Assembly (NCBI RefSeq): GCF_023065955.2
Contig: NW_026622897.1
Location: 5,027,001 to 5,091,000, forward strand
Direction of reading: 5' to 3'
Length of the DNA stretch: 64,000 nucleotides
From: Ursus arctos
Lineage: Eukaryota; Chordata; Mammalia; Carnivora; Ursidae
Under the pieces are notes generated by a model that saw only the letters and a list, made by a program, of their open reading frames with translations, was not told the DNA's origin and did not search any database. Below, one piece after another: positions 1-10,090 of this stretch (position 1 is its first letter; every line of letters begins with the position of its first letter). A program made the translations under genes and the position numbers.

Positions 1-856
1 GTGTGAAGGTAACCACACCTACGGCCTGGAACACTGCAGCCTTGTCTGCGGGAGCTGATCTGTCTCACGGATGCTCAAATCAAGTTTATATCTGTACCTT
101 TTCTGAAGCGGGGGTGTAGCGCTTGCAATAGCATACCCCTCCCAGACTCCTACCTAGAGAGCAGAATGTGTGCAAATTCTCCTCGTCTGCTTGGTGGAAA
201 CTGTCCAACCTGGCAGCAACTTCAACACCCACAGTGACCTTTTTATTACCATCTTCTTAATGGTATCGAGTTCAATTCCCCGACATGGCCAGGCTCCGGA
301 GTACACAGAAACAGCCAGCCCTACCTTCATGGAATTCATAATACAGCAGTGAAGAAAAATGCTGGAGGAACAGTCTGACTTATTTCATTTAGCATAATCC
401 CCTCTAGGTCCATCCATTTTGTCAAAAATGGCACGACGGATGGGACCTAACCTAATCTGAGATTCCAAGGGAGACTTTCCTCATGAAGCAATACTTCATC
501 TGAGACTCGACCAATGAAGACAAGTTGTTCCGATCAAGAGAAAGGGAACAGGAACTGTGTCCCAGCAGAGGAAGAGTACATACTGTCCATCACCCTCCCT
601 GCCTGGAGTCTCAGGCGTAACCCCCCAGATGAGCGGCCACCTAATCTTTCAAACATGTCGTGCAGCTTAAAAAGAGTCTGGCAAATCTCAGTTGACCATT
701 TCAAACAATGACTAAAGGTTGTGGGTTAGATGAGCTGAGAAAATGTGTCCTTGACATTTTACGAATGGTTGTTTACCTTTTCACCAGCATCTAGGTGGTC
801 TTCGTGCTCTATTTTCTTATTGGAACTATATTTAGATTCTGTCACCAAACACAGTA
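1..856. other. No gene or repeat recognised
   Basis: Intronic sequence of mixed composition. The short open frames here (about 60 codons) show no family resemblance and lack codon-like structure. No SINE or L1 motif was seen. Confidence 0.5.
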
Positions 857-928
857 GGCAGAATAACGGCTCCACAAAAATGCCCCCGCACTAGGCCCCT
901 GGAACCTGTGACTACATCACCTCACCTA
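857..928 (+). mobile_element. MLT1/MaLR-like LTR remnant, 5' part
   Basis: The stretch 'ggcagaataacggctcc' followed by 'ctggaacctgtgactac' matches the start of a common mammalian MaLR-type repeat as I remember it. The element breaks off near 928 and resumes at 1336, so two later insertions split it. The subfamily was not determined. Confidence 0.45.
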
Positions 929-1252
929 CTGTGATATAATAAGAAATATATAGTTTAATCTTGGCTCCCTCCAGAGCTCCTAAAAGTCATGAGAGAGACA
1001 GGACCATCTTCTGTTCTTCATCACAAGCCCCATTCAACTACACCCAAGTTTATGTTAATGAGGTGACTTTTGGAAAAATCCCTGAGGAGGAAGGGAGCTG
1101 TTACCCAGGGAGCTAACCTGCGCTTAGAGGGTTGGAACTTTCAGCCCCACCCCAGGGAGGGGAGAAGGCTGGAGACTGAGCCATTCACTAATGACCAATG
1201 ATTTCATCACCTGTGCCTACATAATGAAGTCGTCCATATAATTCCTACCAAA
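929..1252 (+). mobile_element. ERVL-type LTR remnant, same family as 23726-24540
   Basis: The segment 'cttagagggttggaactt' followed by a C-rich run and 'ggagaaggctggagactgag' has a close counterpart near 23936-24010. 'gtgatataataagaaatata' near the left edge parallels the start of that longer copy. It is an internally rearranged, partial copy lying inside the split MLT1-like repeat. Confidence 0.45.
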
Positions 1253-1335
1253 GGGGAGCCTGGGTGGCTCAGTATGTTAAGCATCTGGCTCTTGGTTTCA
1301 GCTCAGATCATGATCCCAGGCTCTGGGGAGGTTAC
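1253..1335 (+). mobile_element. SINEC fragment (5' half)
   Basis: 'ggggagcctgggtggctcag' begins a carnivore SINE that stops after the 'atcatgatcccaggctctgg' box. The CT-rich body and A-tail are absent. The downstream sequence resumes the MLT1-like element, so this copy is truncated at its 3' side. Confidence 0.8.
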
Positions 1336-1635
1336 CCTGGATTTATCCATTCAGCTCCATCTAATCACCCGCGTTCTTAAAAGGGAGAACCTCTCCCAGC
1401 TGTTGTCAGAAGGAGATGTGACCACAGGAGGAGAGTCAGAGAGACATGCAGCGTTGCTGGCTTTGCAGATGGAGGAGGGCGGCCGGAGCCCAAGAAGGCA
1501 GGCAGCCGCAGACGCAGAAGAGACGAGGAAATCAGCTCTCCCCGGTGAGACCCGTGTCCGATTTCTGTCCTTCAGAACTGTCAGATAATAAGGTTTGTGG
1601 TGGTTTTTTAACAGTAATAGAAAAGTAACATGCTA
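1336..1635 (+). mobile_element. MLT1/MaLR-like LTR remnant, 3' part
   Basis: Continues the 857-928 element: 'accctggatttatccattc', 'gagagacatgcagcgttgct' and a terminal 'cagaactgtcagataataag' reading into 'aatagaaaagtaaca'. A similar 3' end is seen at 16361-16475. A 104-codon open frame across it is incidental. Confidence 0.5.
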
Positions 1636-2409
1636 GGTCGACAATGGGTGTGATACCTTGAAATAACACTTGAATCATAATGTTATAACTATTTATATTC
1701 ACCTCAATGAATTTCCTTAGTAACAAGACAGTTACATCATATAAACAAGAGTCTTTTAAATCACTGCAGACAAAGCTGATCAAGAGTCATCCTGGATTAA
1801 AACACTTCCATCATTTGCCAGGGAGAAAATGCAACCATGCCATCAAACCACAAACTACTGAACTAGTTTTATGCAAACCATCAAAAGTAGAAACTGTAAA
1901 TTCAGTGATCACTTCCTACATATTCCGTCCTGCAGGACTCTTAGATAGTCAAGAATACAGGGGAAACATATTAGGACTCGTCCTCGATGCCATAAAAGGA
2001 AGGGAGACTAGTGACAGCCGCTGTACTCACCTCGTATGTACATTAACTTACTGGATTTTCATTCAACCCGAAAATGTAGGTATCATCTTGCCAAAATTCG
2101 AGAGCCTTTTCACAAGGTTCCTAAGGTAAATGAATAATGGGATCAAAATCCAAACAAGGCTCTCAAGCCTGTGCTCTTTCCATTCCGCTATGCTAAGAAA
2201 ATAATTGTGGGAAGAAAGTAAGAAAGGGGCTGAGTTCCAGAATGACGACCTCTCCATTCCTACGGCATTTGCGTTGTACCCCACCTTCCCCGTTTTCTAG
2301 ATCCTTCCTGTAGTATGTTATACGTCTGTTGCGTTTGCTTTACTAGATTATAAATGCAGAAACTACGTCATGGATATTTTTGTGCCCCCCCCATATGCAT
2401 ATCTACACA
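1636..2409. other. No gene recognised
   Basis: Intronic AT-rich sequence. A 140-codon plus-strand open frame (1707-2129) has no recognisable domain, no splice-site context and no compositional sign of coding, so I leave it unannotated. Confidence 0.5.
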
Positions 2410-2512
2410 GTATCTAGTACTGTTACTGTTATGGTTGTTGCTACCATTGTTATAGTTACTACCGTAATTACCATTATTACTGTTATCATTGTTACTATTA
2501 ACAGTGAAAACA
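2410..2512. repeat. Degenerate trinucleotide repeat
   Basis: An imperfect run of GTT/ATT/ACC-type triplets ('tactgttactgttatggttg' onward) covers about 100 bases. It looks like a decayed triplet microsatellite. Read antisense it gives an Asn/Ser/Gly-rich open frame, which is an artefact. Confidence 0.7.
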
Positions 2513-2529
2513 GTATCTAACACCCTGAG

Positions 2530-2745
2530 GGCACCCTTTCTATGTACCAGGCACTGTCCCAGCAATTTCAGGATTTCACAGTCCTAATTCATTCAATCCT
2601 CCCAACAATCCAAAGAGGTAGGTGCTACTGTTACTGGTATTTATAAAGAAACTGAGGCACAGAGATGTCGCACAATGTGCCCAATATCACACAGCTAGCG
2701 AATGGCAGACCCTGGAAACCAACCCAAGCAGGATGGGCTCATCAT
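2530..2745 (-). mobile_element. MIR SINE
   Basis: 'gaaactgaggcacagagatg' followed by 'cacacagctagcgaatggca' is the reverse complement of the MIR core region. The copy is ancient and diverged, lying inside SLC35F2 intron 1 on the same strand as the gene. Confidence 0.75.
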
Positions 2746-2846
2746 CACTGCCCCACGGGAGCACATTACTGGCATCTATTAGGGACTCAGAAAACCTTTC
2801 TCATTATCCTACAAAAGTGAGGTGGCTTAAGAAAAATACCGCATGC

Positions 2847-3099
2847 GGGGCGCCTGGGTGGCTCAGTCGTTAAACATCTGCCTTCAGCTCAGGGCATGAT
2901 CCCGGAGTCCTGGGATCAAGCCCCACATCGGGCTCCCTGCTCACTGGGAGCCTGCTTCTTCCTCTTCCACTCCCCCTGCTTGTGTTTCCTCTCTCACTGG
3001 CTGTCTCTCTCTCTGTCAATATTTAAAAAAAAAGAAAACAAAAGAAAAGAAAAGAAAAGAAAAAAAAAGAAAAGAAAAGAAAAGAAAAGAAAAGAAAAG
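2847..3099 (+). mobile_element. SINEC with expanded A-rich tail
   Basis: Full-length carnivore SINE: head at 2847, CT-rich body, and a tail grown into (AAAAG)n. It is flanked by an imperfect target-site duplication, 'gaaaaataccgcatg' (2831-2845) and 'gaaaaataccacatg' (3100-3114). Confidence 0.95.
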
Positions 3100-3103
3100 A
3101 AAA
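3027..3103 (+). repeat. (AAAAG)n microsatellite
   Basis: The SINE poly(A) tail has become a pentanucleotide repeat of about 12 units with minor interruptions. It is probably length-variable between individuals. Confidence 0.9.
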
Positions 3104-3114
3104 ATACCACATGG

Positions 3115-3815
3115 CAGGGGCCGTGCTCAGTGGCTCCATTTAAAACTCACAGAACCTCTCATGGGATAGGGATCATGTGTACACCTGCAGCAGTGAGAAA
3201 CTGGCCTAAGGTCAGAAAATCAGGGAGTCTATGTTTTTCCCATTCTACACACTGCCTCCCTGATAATAACAACAATAAATCAAATGATAGTGAAGATTCT
3301 GATATCATGCAAGGAGATCACGTGATACAAATTATCCTGCATCTTGAACAGTCAGCACTAATCAGCTCCGCCCATCTGATTGATGTCCAACAATTATTTT
3401 AATAAGGGGTGTTGTAATGAAAATGAGAGAGGACATAAGATCTACACATGATAGCCTCCCTCTGTCCTTCGATTTGTGATTGGTTGAAATGAGAAAGCGT
3501 GAAACATGTGGGCAAACTGCCTATTCTCTTTGGGAACCTGTCAGAGGACCGTGAGTCCTACAGCCTCGATGGATGCGAGGAGGGGGCAGCATTAACTGTG
3601 GTCAGTATGTGGAGGACAGGCCTCTCACCTCCAGGACCCTCCCAACCCCCAGACACCTCTGTGAGAATTTAACCAGGGGCACCCATGTGAACATACTGCA
3701 GAGGCCGGGAACATGAGCTCCGGGTGGATGCAGGGATGGGGGAAGGGTAGATTGTCAAGGATGGGATTAGCACGGGGCAATGAATGCACTGCTGTTTCAA
3801 GAGTCTAGATGATGA
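3115..3815. other. No gene recognised
   Basis: Intronic sequence with no recognisable repeat family by eye. A purine-rich, moderately GC segment near 3570-3780 resembles nothing specific. Confidence 0.45.
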
Positions 3816-4018
3816 GGGGCGCCTGGGTGGCACAGTGGTTAAGCATCTGCCTTCGGCTCAGGGCGTGATGCCAGCATTATGGGATCGAGCCCCACATCAG
3901 GCTCCTCTGCTATGAGCCTGCTTCTTCCTCTCCCACTCCCCCTGCTTGTGTTCCCTCTCTCGCTGGCTGTCTCTATCTCTGTCAAATAAATAAATAAAAT
4001 CTTTAAAAAAAAAAAAAA
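3816..4018 (+). mobile_element. SINEC, GGCACAG/CATTATGGG subfamily
   Basis: Full-length copy of the 'gtggcacagtggttaagcat' subfamily with 'cagcattatgggatcgagcc'. A perfect target-site duplication 'agagtctagatgatgag' lies at 3800-3816 and recurs at 4019-4035. The long exact duplication implies a relatively recent insertion. Confidence 0.97.
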
Positions 4019-4035
4019 AGAGTCTAGATGATGAG

Positions 4036-4837
4036 TTTATGACAGACACACCGCCCTCTCTCCACCCACCCCAGTCTGGCACAGGCACGGAAGGAAACAG
4101 ACTAACCCTGTTCTCAGCAAGCAGCCAAGAAGCCACAGCCCATAAAACTTTAAATTCCTACTACTGCCTGCTCACTGAGGCTAAATCGGAAGTTTTGAAG
4201 GACTATTTTTTTAAACTGTTGTAAAATCTAAATGAGCCTTCCTGGGGATTATCAAAACAAAACTGCTTGTTTCTGTGTGTGGTTTAAACTGTCAAGTGCG
4301 ATCCGGGGTGAAGACAATCAACCAACAGACAGTTAAAAGAAGGAAACCAACAGCCAGCCAAAGTACAGACAGAAATCCCGGCGTGGCTGGGTTCCGGGCT
4401 CCAGCTGTGGCCCTGCCCTCTGTGGTTTGGCACGTTCACCTCCTCAAACTCTGTGAAGTCATAAATCCTCTGTCCTACCTACACCAGTGGTGAGCTGGAG
4501 TTCTCACTAATACACTCCTCAAACACCAACCAGGCCCCAGAAAAGAGCAGTCTGAGTCTGATCTAGAAGTTCCTGGACTTGGCCTGGAGGGAAGGGGAGG
4601 CGGAGGCGGAAGGGAGATTTCCTGTGAGCTTTTCAACCCCCCACAAGGGCTCACACCAGAAAAACCCACTTGCTTCCTTAGTCAGCTTCCCTGCTCCTGA
4701 TTTAACCCAGCCAACTCTCAAACTTTTCAACAGAACGCCTTTATTAGGCAAAGAGAAGTAAATTACCATTAGTGGGGAACCTGATGCTAGCCCATACTTT
4801 TTCAGCTCTCAAGGGGTATTCTTAAAATCCATAGAGA
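4036..4837. other. No gene or repeat recognised
   Basis: Intronic, moderately GC-rich sequence. Short overlapping open frames on both strands around 4475-4770 show no known family. A GGA/GGC-rich purine patch lies near 4585-4615. Confidence 0.45.
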
Positions 4838-5012
4838 GGGGCACCTGCCTTCAGCTCAGGTCATGACCCCCTGGTCCTGGGATAGAGCTCCATGTTGGAC
4901 TCTTTGCTCAGCAGGGAGTCTGCTGCTCCCTCTGCCTGCCATGTGTGCTCACCCTCTCTCTATCTCTCTCTCTCTCTCGCTCTCTGACAAATACATAAAA
5001 TCTTTAAAAAGA
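4838..5012 (+). mobile_element. SINEC with deleted 5' head region
   Basis: Begins 'ggggcacctgccttcagctc', so the usual 'gggtggctcagtcggttaagcgtct' part of the tRNA-like head is missing while the rest, through 'aaatacataaaatctttaaa', is present. The deletion removes A-box sequence, which would cripple RNA polymerase III initiation. Confidence 0.9.
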
Positions 5013-5147
5013 AAAAAAATCCGTGTACATTGTACTCTGTATAGGGCAAACCATTTAGCATCTCTAGGAAATGGAAACATGGAAGGCCTATGAACAGGGA
5101 CCCACCTGCCCTGGTGATCAGGGATATGCAGGTTAGAGATACTCTTT

Positions 5148-5355
5148 ACATTCATTTGACTGTCAAAACTTTAAAAGTCTATTAATGCCAAGTGTTAGAA
5201 AGGATGTTTGTTCTCATACTCAGCTGATGGCTGTGTGAACTGGTACAACCGCTCTGGGAAAACCATTTGGCATTTTGTGAAGCTGAAAAGTCAGGTGCCT
5301 TGCCATCTAGCTGTCCACCCCCCCCCCCAGATACTGTATATGCATGTGTGTGTGT
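5148..5355 (+). mobile_element. L1 ORF2 C-terminal/3' fragment, left part
   Basis: 'tgtgaactggtacaaccgct' followed by 'gggaaaaccatttggcattt' is the decayed equivalent of the L1 ORF2 C-terminal region seen more clearly at 44226-44290. It is split by the SINE at 5368 and continues at 5578. Confidence 0.7.
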
Positions 5356-5367
5356 AAAAGAAGTGCT

Positions 5368-5565
5368 GGGGCGTCTGGGTGACTCAGGCGGTTGAGCGTC
5401 TGACTCTTGATTTTGGCTAGGGTTGTGGTCTCAGGGTAGTGAGATCAAGCCCCAGGTCAGGCTCTGCGCTGAGCGTGGAGCCTGCTTAAGATTCTCTCTC
5501 TCCCTCTCCTTCTGCCCTTCCTCCCACTTGTGCTCTCTTCCTCTCTCTAAAAAAAAAGAAAAAGA
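5368..5565 (+). mobile_element. SINEC inserted in L1
   Basis: Older variant ('gactcttgattttggctagg'). A perfect 12-base target-site duplication, 'aaaagaagtgct', occurs at 5356-5367 and 5566-5577. The insertion split an existing L1 fragment. Confidence 0.95.
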
Positions 5566-5577
5566 AAAAGAAGTGCT

Positions 5578-5860
5578 TATACGTGATCAATAGAAGACAT
5601 ATAGAAGAATGTTCCTGGAAGTCCTCTTCACTATAAGAAAAGACCTGGAAAAAACCCAAATGCCCATTAACTGAATTAATAAAGCACAGTATATGCACAG
5701 GAAAGCATATTATCCAAAGTGAGGGATCTTGCAGCATTAGGCAACAGCACGGATGAACCTTGGCAGTATGATACAGAAAGGGAAATAAATCACAACAGAT
5801 TATCTATAGCATGATACCCTTTCAATAAAGTTAAAAACATGATAATAAAAGCATACTTTT
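5578..5860 (+). mobile_element. L1 3' fragment, right part
   Basis: 'acccaaatgcccattaactg', then 'cacggatgaaccttggcagt' and 'tctatagcatgataccc' are decayed L1 ORF2 C-terminal and 3' UTR hallmarks. It completes the fragment begun at 5148. Confidence 0.7.
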
Positions 5861-5994
5861 TAGAAATACACAGAGGAACAAAACTCTCTCTCTCTGCATC
5901 GTTAACATAAATAGCCAAGTTTTTTTTGATATATCACTTATCTGATGACTCTAATTAACAAAGACTTCTGTTACCATTTAAAAAGAAGTCCTCA

Positions 5995-6190
5995 GGGGCG
6001 CCTGGGTGGCTCAGTCATTAAGCATCTGCCTTCAGCTCAGGTCATGATCCCAGGGTCCTGGGATGGAGCCCGCATCGGGCTCCCAGCTCAGCGAGAAGCC
6101 TGCTTCTCCCTCTCCCGCTCCCCCTGCTTGTGTTCCCTCTCTTGCTATGTCTCTCTCTCTGTCAAATAAATCTTAAAAAAAAATTTTAAA
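5995..6190 (+). mobile_element. SINEC
   Basis: Full-length element with a short, T-interrupted A-tail. An imperfect duplication 'aaaaagaagtcctca' precedes it, and 'aaaaaagacctca' follows the tail. Confidence 0.95.
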
Positions 6191-6592
6191 AAAAAGACCT
6201 CAAATTTGTGAACTAAACGTTGTTATAATTTATTAAAATGAAAATTATCTAAATCTCACAGCTGACCTATACTTTCACTACAAGCAATTCTGAGAAATTG
6301 GGTTATCTGGTTTCTACTGTGTTAGCAGGTTAGAAGTCATAATTTAGAAAGAATGCAGACTTCCGGAGATATGCTCAGTAACACAGAAAAAATCACATGT
6401 GACAGCTGTGGGAAAAAAATAAGACAAATAATTCACTTCAGTGGCCCCTGAACATACTGTTATTACTGGCACCCAGCAGAATAATTAAACTTCAGGATGA
6501 TGACCCTGAGTCACGAAGAAAAGGTGTTATGTTGAATACACTTTACTAAAAGGTGAATAGTCTTATATATTTGTTTTAAATATGCCACGAAG
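6191..6592. other. No gene or repeat recognised
   Basis: AT-rich intronic sequence with no recognisable structure apart from the left target site of the next insertion at its end. Confidence 0.5.
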
Positions 6593-6606
6593 GGGGCGCC
6601 TGGGTG
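6593..6606 (+). mobile_element. Isolated 14-base SINEC head
   Basis: 'ggggcgcctgggtg' is exactly the first 14 bases of a SINEC. It abuts the left target site 'aaatatgccacgaag' (6578-6592). Instead of the rest of the SINE, 100 bases of unrelated sequence follow before a second, complete SINE. Confidence 0.8.
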
Positions 6607-6706
6607 AAAAGATGTACTAATCTCTGTAGCAGTTCTGTATATCGGTCTATAAAGCTTTTATTTAAATTAGTTTCCTTAAATAAAATTTAAAAACCAGTTC
6701 CTCTTT

Positions 6707-6912
6707 GGGGCACCTGGGTGGCACAGCGGTTAAGCGTCTGCCTTCGGCTCAGGGCATGATCCCGGCGTTATGGGATCGAGCCCCACATCAGGCTCCTCTG
6801 CTGGGAGCCTGCTTCTTCCTCTCCCACTCCCCCTGCTTGTGTTCCCTCTCTCGCTGGCTGTCTCTATCTCTGTCAAATAAATTAATAAAATCTTTTTAAA
6901 AAATAAATAAAT
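6707..6912 (+). mobile_element. SINEC, GGCACAG/GTTATGGG subfamily
   Basis: Complete copy. Its immediate left flank ('ccagttcctcttt') is not repeated on the right. Instead its tail ends at 'aaatatgccatgaag' (6913-6927), the partner of the target site at 6578-6592. Confidence 0.95.
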
Positions 6913-6932
6913 AAATATGCCATGAAGACTTT

Positions 6933-7109
6933 CTTTCTTTTTTTTTTTTTTAAAGAGAGGGGCAGAGGGACAGGGAGAGGGAGAATTGTAAACAGGCTCC
7001 ACACCCAGCACAGAGTCGGATGTGGGGCTGGATCTCATGACCCAGAGATCATGACCTGAGCCGAAATCAAGAGTCAGACACTCAACCGGCTGAGCCACCC
7101 AGGCACCCC
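6933..7109 (-). mobile_element. SINEC, antisense
   Basis: Minus-strand copy with a poly(T) start near 6933 and the reverse-complemented head ending 'gccacccaggcacccc' at 7109. The target-site duplication 'ccatgaagacttt' lies at 6920-6932 and 7112-7124. It overlaps the right target site of the previous insertion, so this copy arrived later. It is the same strand as SLC35F2. Confidence 0.95.
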
Positions 7110-7124
7110 TACCATGAAGACTTT

Positions 7125-8084
7125 TAAATAATGTTTTGGTTTTTTCTGGGCAAAATCTCCAGGATTAGTTACAAATGGACCCACAAAATAATTACATGCC
7201 CTAGAAAGCTGTTCAATACAAACCAATAAAATGTGGAAAACTGCTGCCCCAAATTATGAATTAATTAACAGAAGCGAGTCACCTATTCCGTGAATAGTGC
7301 CACGCAACTGGATTTAAAAGTAAACTTTAATACTTGAAAGAGTGCGTTTTAAGTTATCTGTAAAATTCACCTGTATGAAAGGATTCGTTTTCTCCAACAA
7401 TCCTCAATAAACAATACTATATGAAAGTTCTTATAGCTTTTTTAATAATCTTACCAAAACCTATACACACAAGCAATACCTTGGGAGGCAATTCACTTCT
7501 TCCACAGATGTGGCTACTGTTCAGAGCATCCCTGAAAAGTCCTCTTCAAAAACAGCCGACTTTAATTTCAGCCCTAACACGTACATCTGGTTTACCAAAT
7601 CTTGCTGCAAATAGGTTAGTACTGTTTCTAGAAATCAGCAGCCACCATTTCAGTCCAAAGCCAGGTACGAAGTGAGTACAGGTATGTCAAAGATGAACTG
7701 CCATCTCCAGCCTTAACACATTGTCCCAGGCTGGTTTCACGTCACAATATGGTCAGCGTAATGAGTTAGGAAGAAGGGCCTGAAGAGTAGAGACGAAGAT
7801 GTGTGTGAAGAGAGAGAGGGAAGACGACGGCCTGACCCGGGCCATCTACAGGCTCTAAGGGAGAGGAAAAGCACCCATGCAGGAAGCTACGGGTGTAAAG
7901 GTGCCAACTAAGGCGTGTGCAGGGGAATCGCAGGCATGTGGCTGTCGCCAGCGTTACCCTCTGCGAGATGGACGTTCTGGAAGACGAGCCTGGTGAGGCC
8001 TGTGGGCCAGTGACGGGGGGCCTGTAGTTCATGTCAAGCTTGGCTCTCGCAGAAGGACAAATATTGCAGGACTGCACTTCTGTG
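7125..8084. other. No gene recognised
   Basis: AT-rich in its first half and more balanced after 7750. Open frames up to 103 codons on the minus strand show no family features. Confidence 0.45.
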
Positions 8085-8345
8085 AGGGAGCTAGAGTAGT
8101 CAGATTCGTAGAGACAGAGGGGGCATGGTGCTCACCAGGGGCTGAGGGGAGAGCGGGCGTGGAGTTAGTGTTCAACAGCCACAGAGTTTCTGTAGGGGAT
8201 GATGAACAAATTCTTGACATGGACAGTGGTGATGGGCGTACAACACTGTGAATGTCCTTCATGTCACTGAATTGTACCCTTAAAAATGGTTACAATGATA
8301 AACTTTGTTACATACATTTTACCACAATGAAAACCACTAAAAATG
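8085..8345 (+). mobile_element. L1 3' end
   Basis: 'gtgctcaccaggggctgagg' followed by 'cactgaattgtacccttaaa', 'aatggttacaatgataaact' and 'ttttaccacaatgaaaacc' is the typical 3' UTR of L1M/L1MB elements. Confidence 0.75.
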
Positions 8346-9112
8346 TAATCATTGGGCTCAGGTAAAGGAGGAGGTGGAGGGGGTGGGAAGGGGGGATGGG
8401 AACAATGACCACCACAGCTGGAGCTCTATCCCGTAACCAGTAGCTCTCGGGCTTCTTTTCGCTCCAGAACCCTTTCTTCAAAGGTCTGGCACAAAAGCCT
8501 AACCATACATGCACCAGGCAGAGCATCTGATGGGTGCCAGACATCGGAGAAGCCCACCAGTTCCCATCGCCCAACTCGCCCCCAGAATGGGCCCTGAGGA
8601 ACCTCCAGGGAACCCCAAGAGCACCCTGGTTTGCAAACCCGGTGCAGGTCCCTAGAGGAAACCAAACAGGACGCAGTTGGATTTCTGAAATAGTAAAGCA
8701 GGTCTGGTCTTTACAATCAAAGGAAACTGTCACAACTGGGCCTCGCAGCGGCCGAGCGCCCTGGGGCAAGTTACCTACCTGCCACCAACAGGACTAAAAA
8801 GATTTGTACAGGATTGTCGTAAGACCTGAGGGATGAAAGGTAAGTCGGACACCTGACGCAGGGTGAATTCTCACTCGATGGCGGCTCCTGATAGCCTCTG
8901 GAGTTATCTGGCATCTCTCTGGTTCCTGTGCCGTGAGATGGTTTGGGCAGGCACAGGCGAGGACAGCCGTTATGACAAGAGTCCACGTGACAGATGATGA
9001 AGAACTGCTCTGAAGTCCTGACCGCAGGGGCAGAAGGGGGAGGTGGACCCTGGAAAGAGTCTGAAAGTGCTGTCAAGATGGGGAATTGGGGCGGTTGGGC
9101 TTGGTTTGGGCT
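8346..9112. other. No gene recognised
   Basis: GC-moderate intronic sequence. A 153-codon minus-strand open frame (8308-8769) starts inside the L1 remnant region and has no recognisable domain or splice context, so it is treated as chance. Confidence 0.45.
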
Positions 9113-9236
9113 ACGGTGGTGATCATGGGGTCTCCCTGAGCACAGAGTCTGCTTGTCCCTCTTCCTCCCCCTCTGCCCCTCCCCATGCTCTCTCACTTTC
9201 TCTCAAATAAATAAATCTTTAAAAAAAAAAAGAAAA
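9113..9236 (+). mobile_element. SINEC 3' half
   Basis: Only the CT-rich body and the 'ctcaaataaataaatcttta' tail are present. The tRNA-like head is missing, so the copy is 5'-truncated. Confidence 0.85.
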
Positions 9237-9239
9237 GAA

Positions 9240-9927
9240 AAAGTTGGGGAATAAGCACTAGAAGCCATCATTTCATTTGTCTCCCAGTCAACTTGAGAAA
9301 GGGAGCAGAGATAAGCAGGAGTAACCCAAAGGTTATGTGCAGCTGGTCTGCAGGAGGGGGAGGATGACAGCCTGGGGCAGAGACTCACCAGGGGCCCAAT
9401 CGGGGCACGCTAGAGGGAAGCTTATGAAGTCCACCTCACCTCTGTCCTACGCTGCATGGGGACACTTTACTGCCTGTCCCTTTACCAACTCCCTGCAGCA
9501 CTGAGAAGTTAATAAAAAGGATCAAGCTGTCCAGCCAAAAATCATTCCTCCACCCACCCCCTCCAAGCTCTTAGGGTTCATGGGCCACAATCCAGAGAGA
9601 CAGCCTCCTCCTCCTTCCAGGGCAGCTGCCGGGGTCCTAGAAGAGCCTGCCAAAGGGCACAGAGCAGCAGCAATCAGGAGTGATGCTGGTGCCCACAGAG
9701 GCTCCAACCTGGGGTTCATCCCTTCCCTTCTCCTTCGTCACCTGGCGGGACTCACCTGAGCCCAGCCATTGGCTCTTCCCCAGCACGTAAGGGGACACAA
9801 AGGAGAACACTCGGCACGCGGTGCTTTGTGGAGGTTCAGAGTTAGAAACTACCTGAGTGGCCATCACTGGAGGGCTGTGGAAGCTCAAAACACTCTCCAG
9901 CACTTCATGAGAAACAGGAGGGCGACA
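9240..9927. other. No gene or repeat recognised
   Basis: Intronic sequence of balanced composition. Short open frames only, with no recognised family. Confidence 0.45.
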
Positions 9928-10030
9928 TCAGAGGTTCTCACCCAGGGAAGGACACATTGGCCAACGTCTGGAAAGATTTTTGATCAGCACAGCTCAGGGG
10001 TGGGAGGGACTGGGGGGGGTGCCACGTGGG
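9928..10030 (+). mobile_element. MER5A-like hAT DNA transposon fossil
   Basis: 'cagaggttctcacccaggga' followed by 'cattggccaacgtctggaaa' and 'gatttttgatcagcacagct' aligns in order with the MER5 consensus as I remember it. The 3' part is replaced by a SINE tail fragment. Confidence 0.65.
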
Positions 10031-10090
10031 CATCTCACTTTCTCAAATAAATAAAATCTTTAAAAAGAATAAATCTTTAAAAGAATAAAA
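10031..10090 (+). mobile_element. SINEC tail fragment
   Basis: 'tctcactttctcaaataaat' followed by 'aaaatctttaaaaagaataa' is only the terminal 60 bases of a SINEC, with a partially duplicated A-rich tail. Confidence 0.75.

Noticed and set aside
2896..3402. 168-codon open frame with a Lys/Arg-rich centre
   Set aside because: It is a translated SINE body plus its (AAAAG)n tail.
8308..8769. 153-codon minus-strand open frame
   Set aside because: It has no recognisable domain or splice context, starts next to an L1 3' end, and overlaps another unrelated frame.
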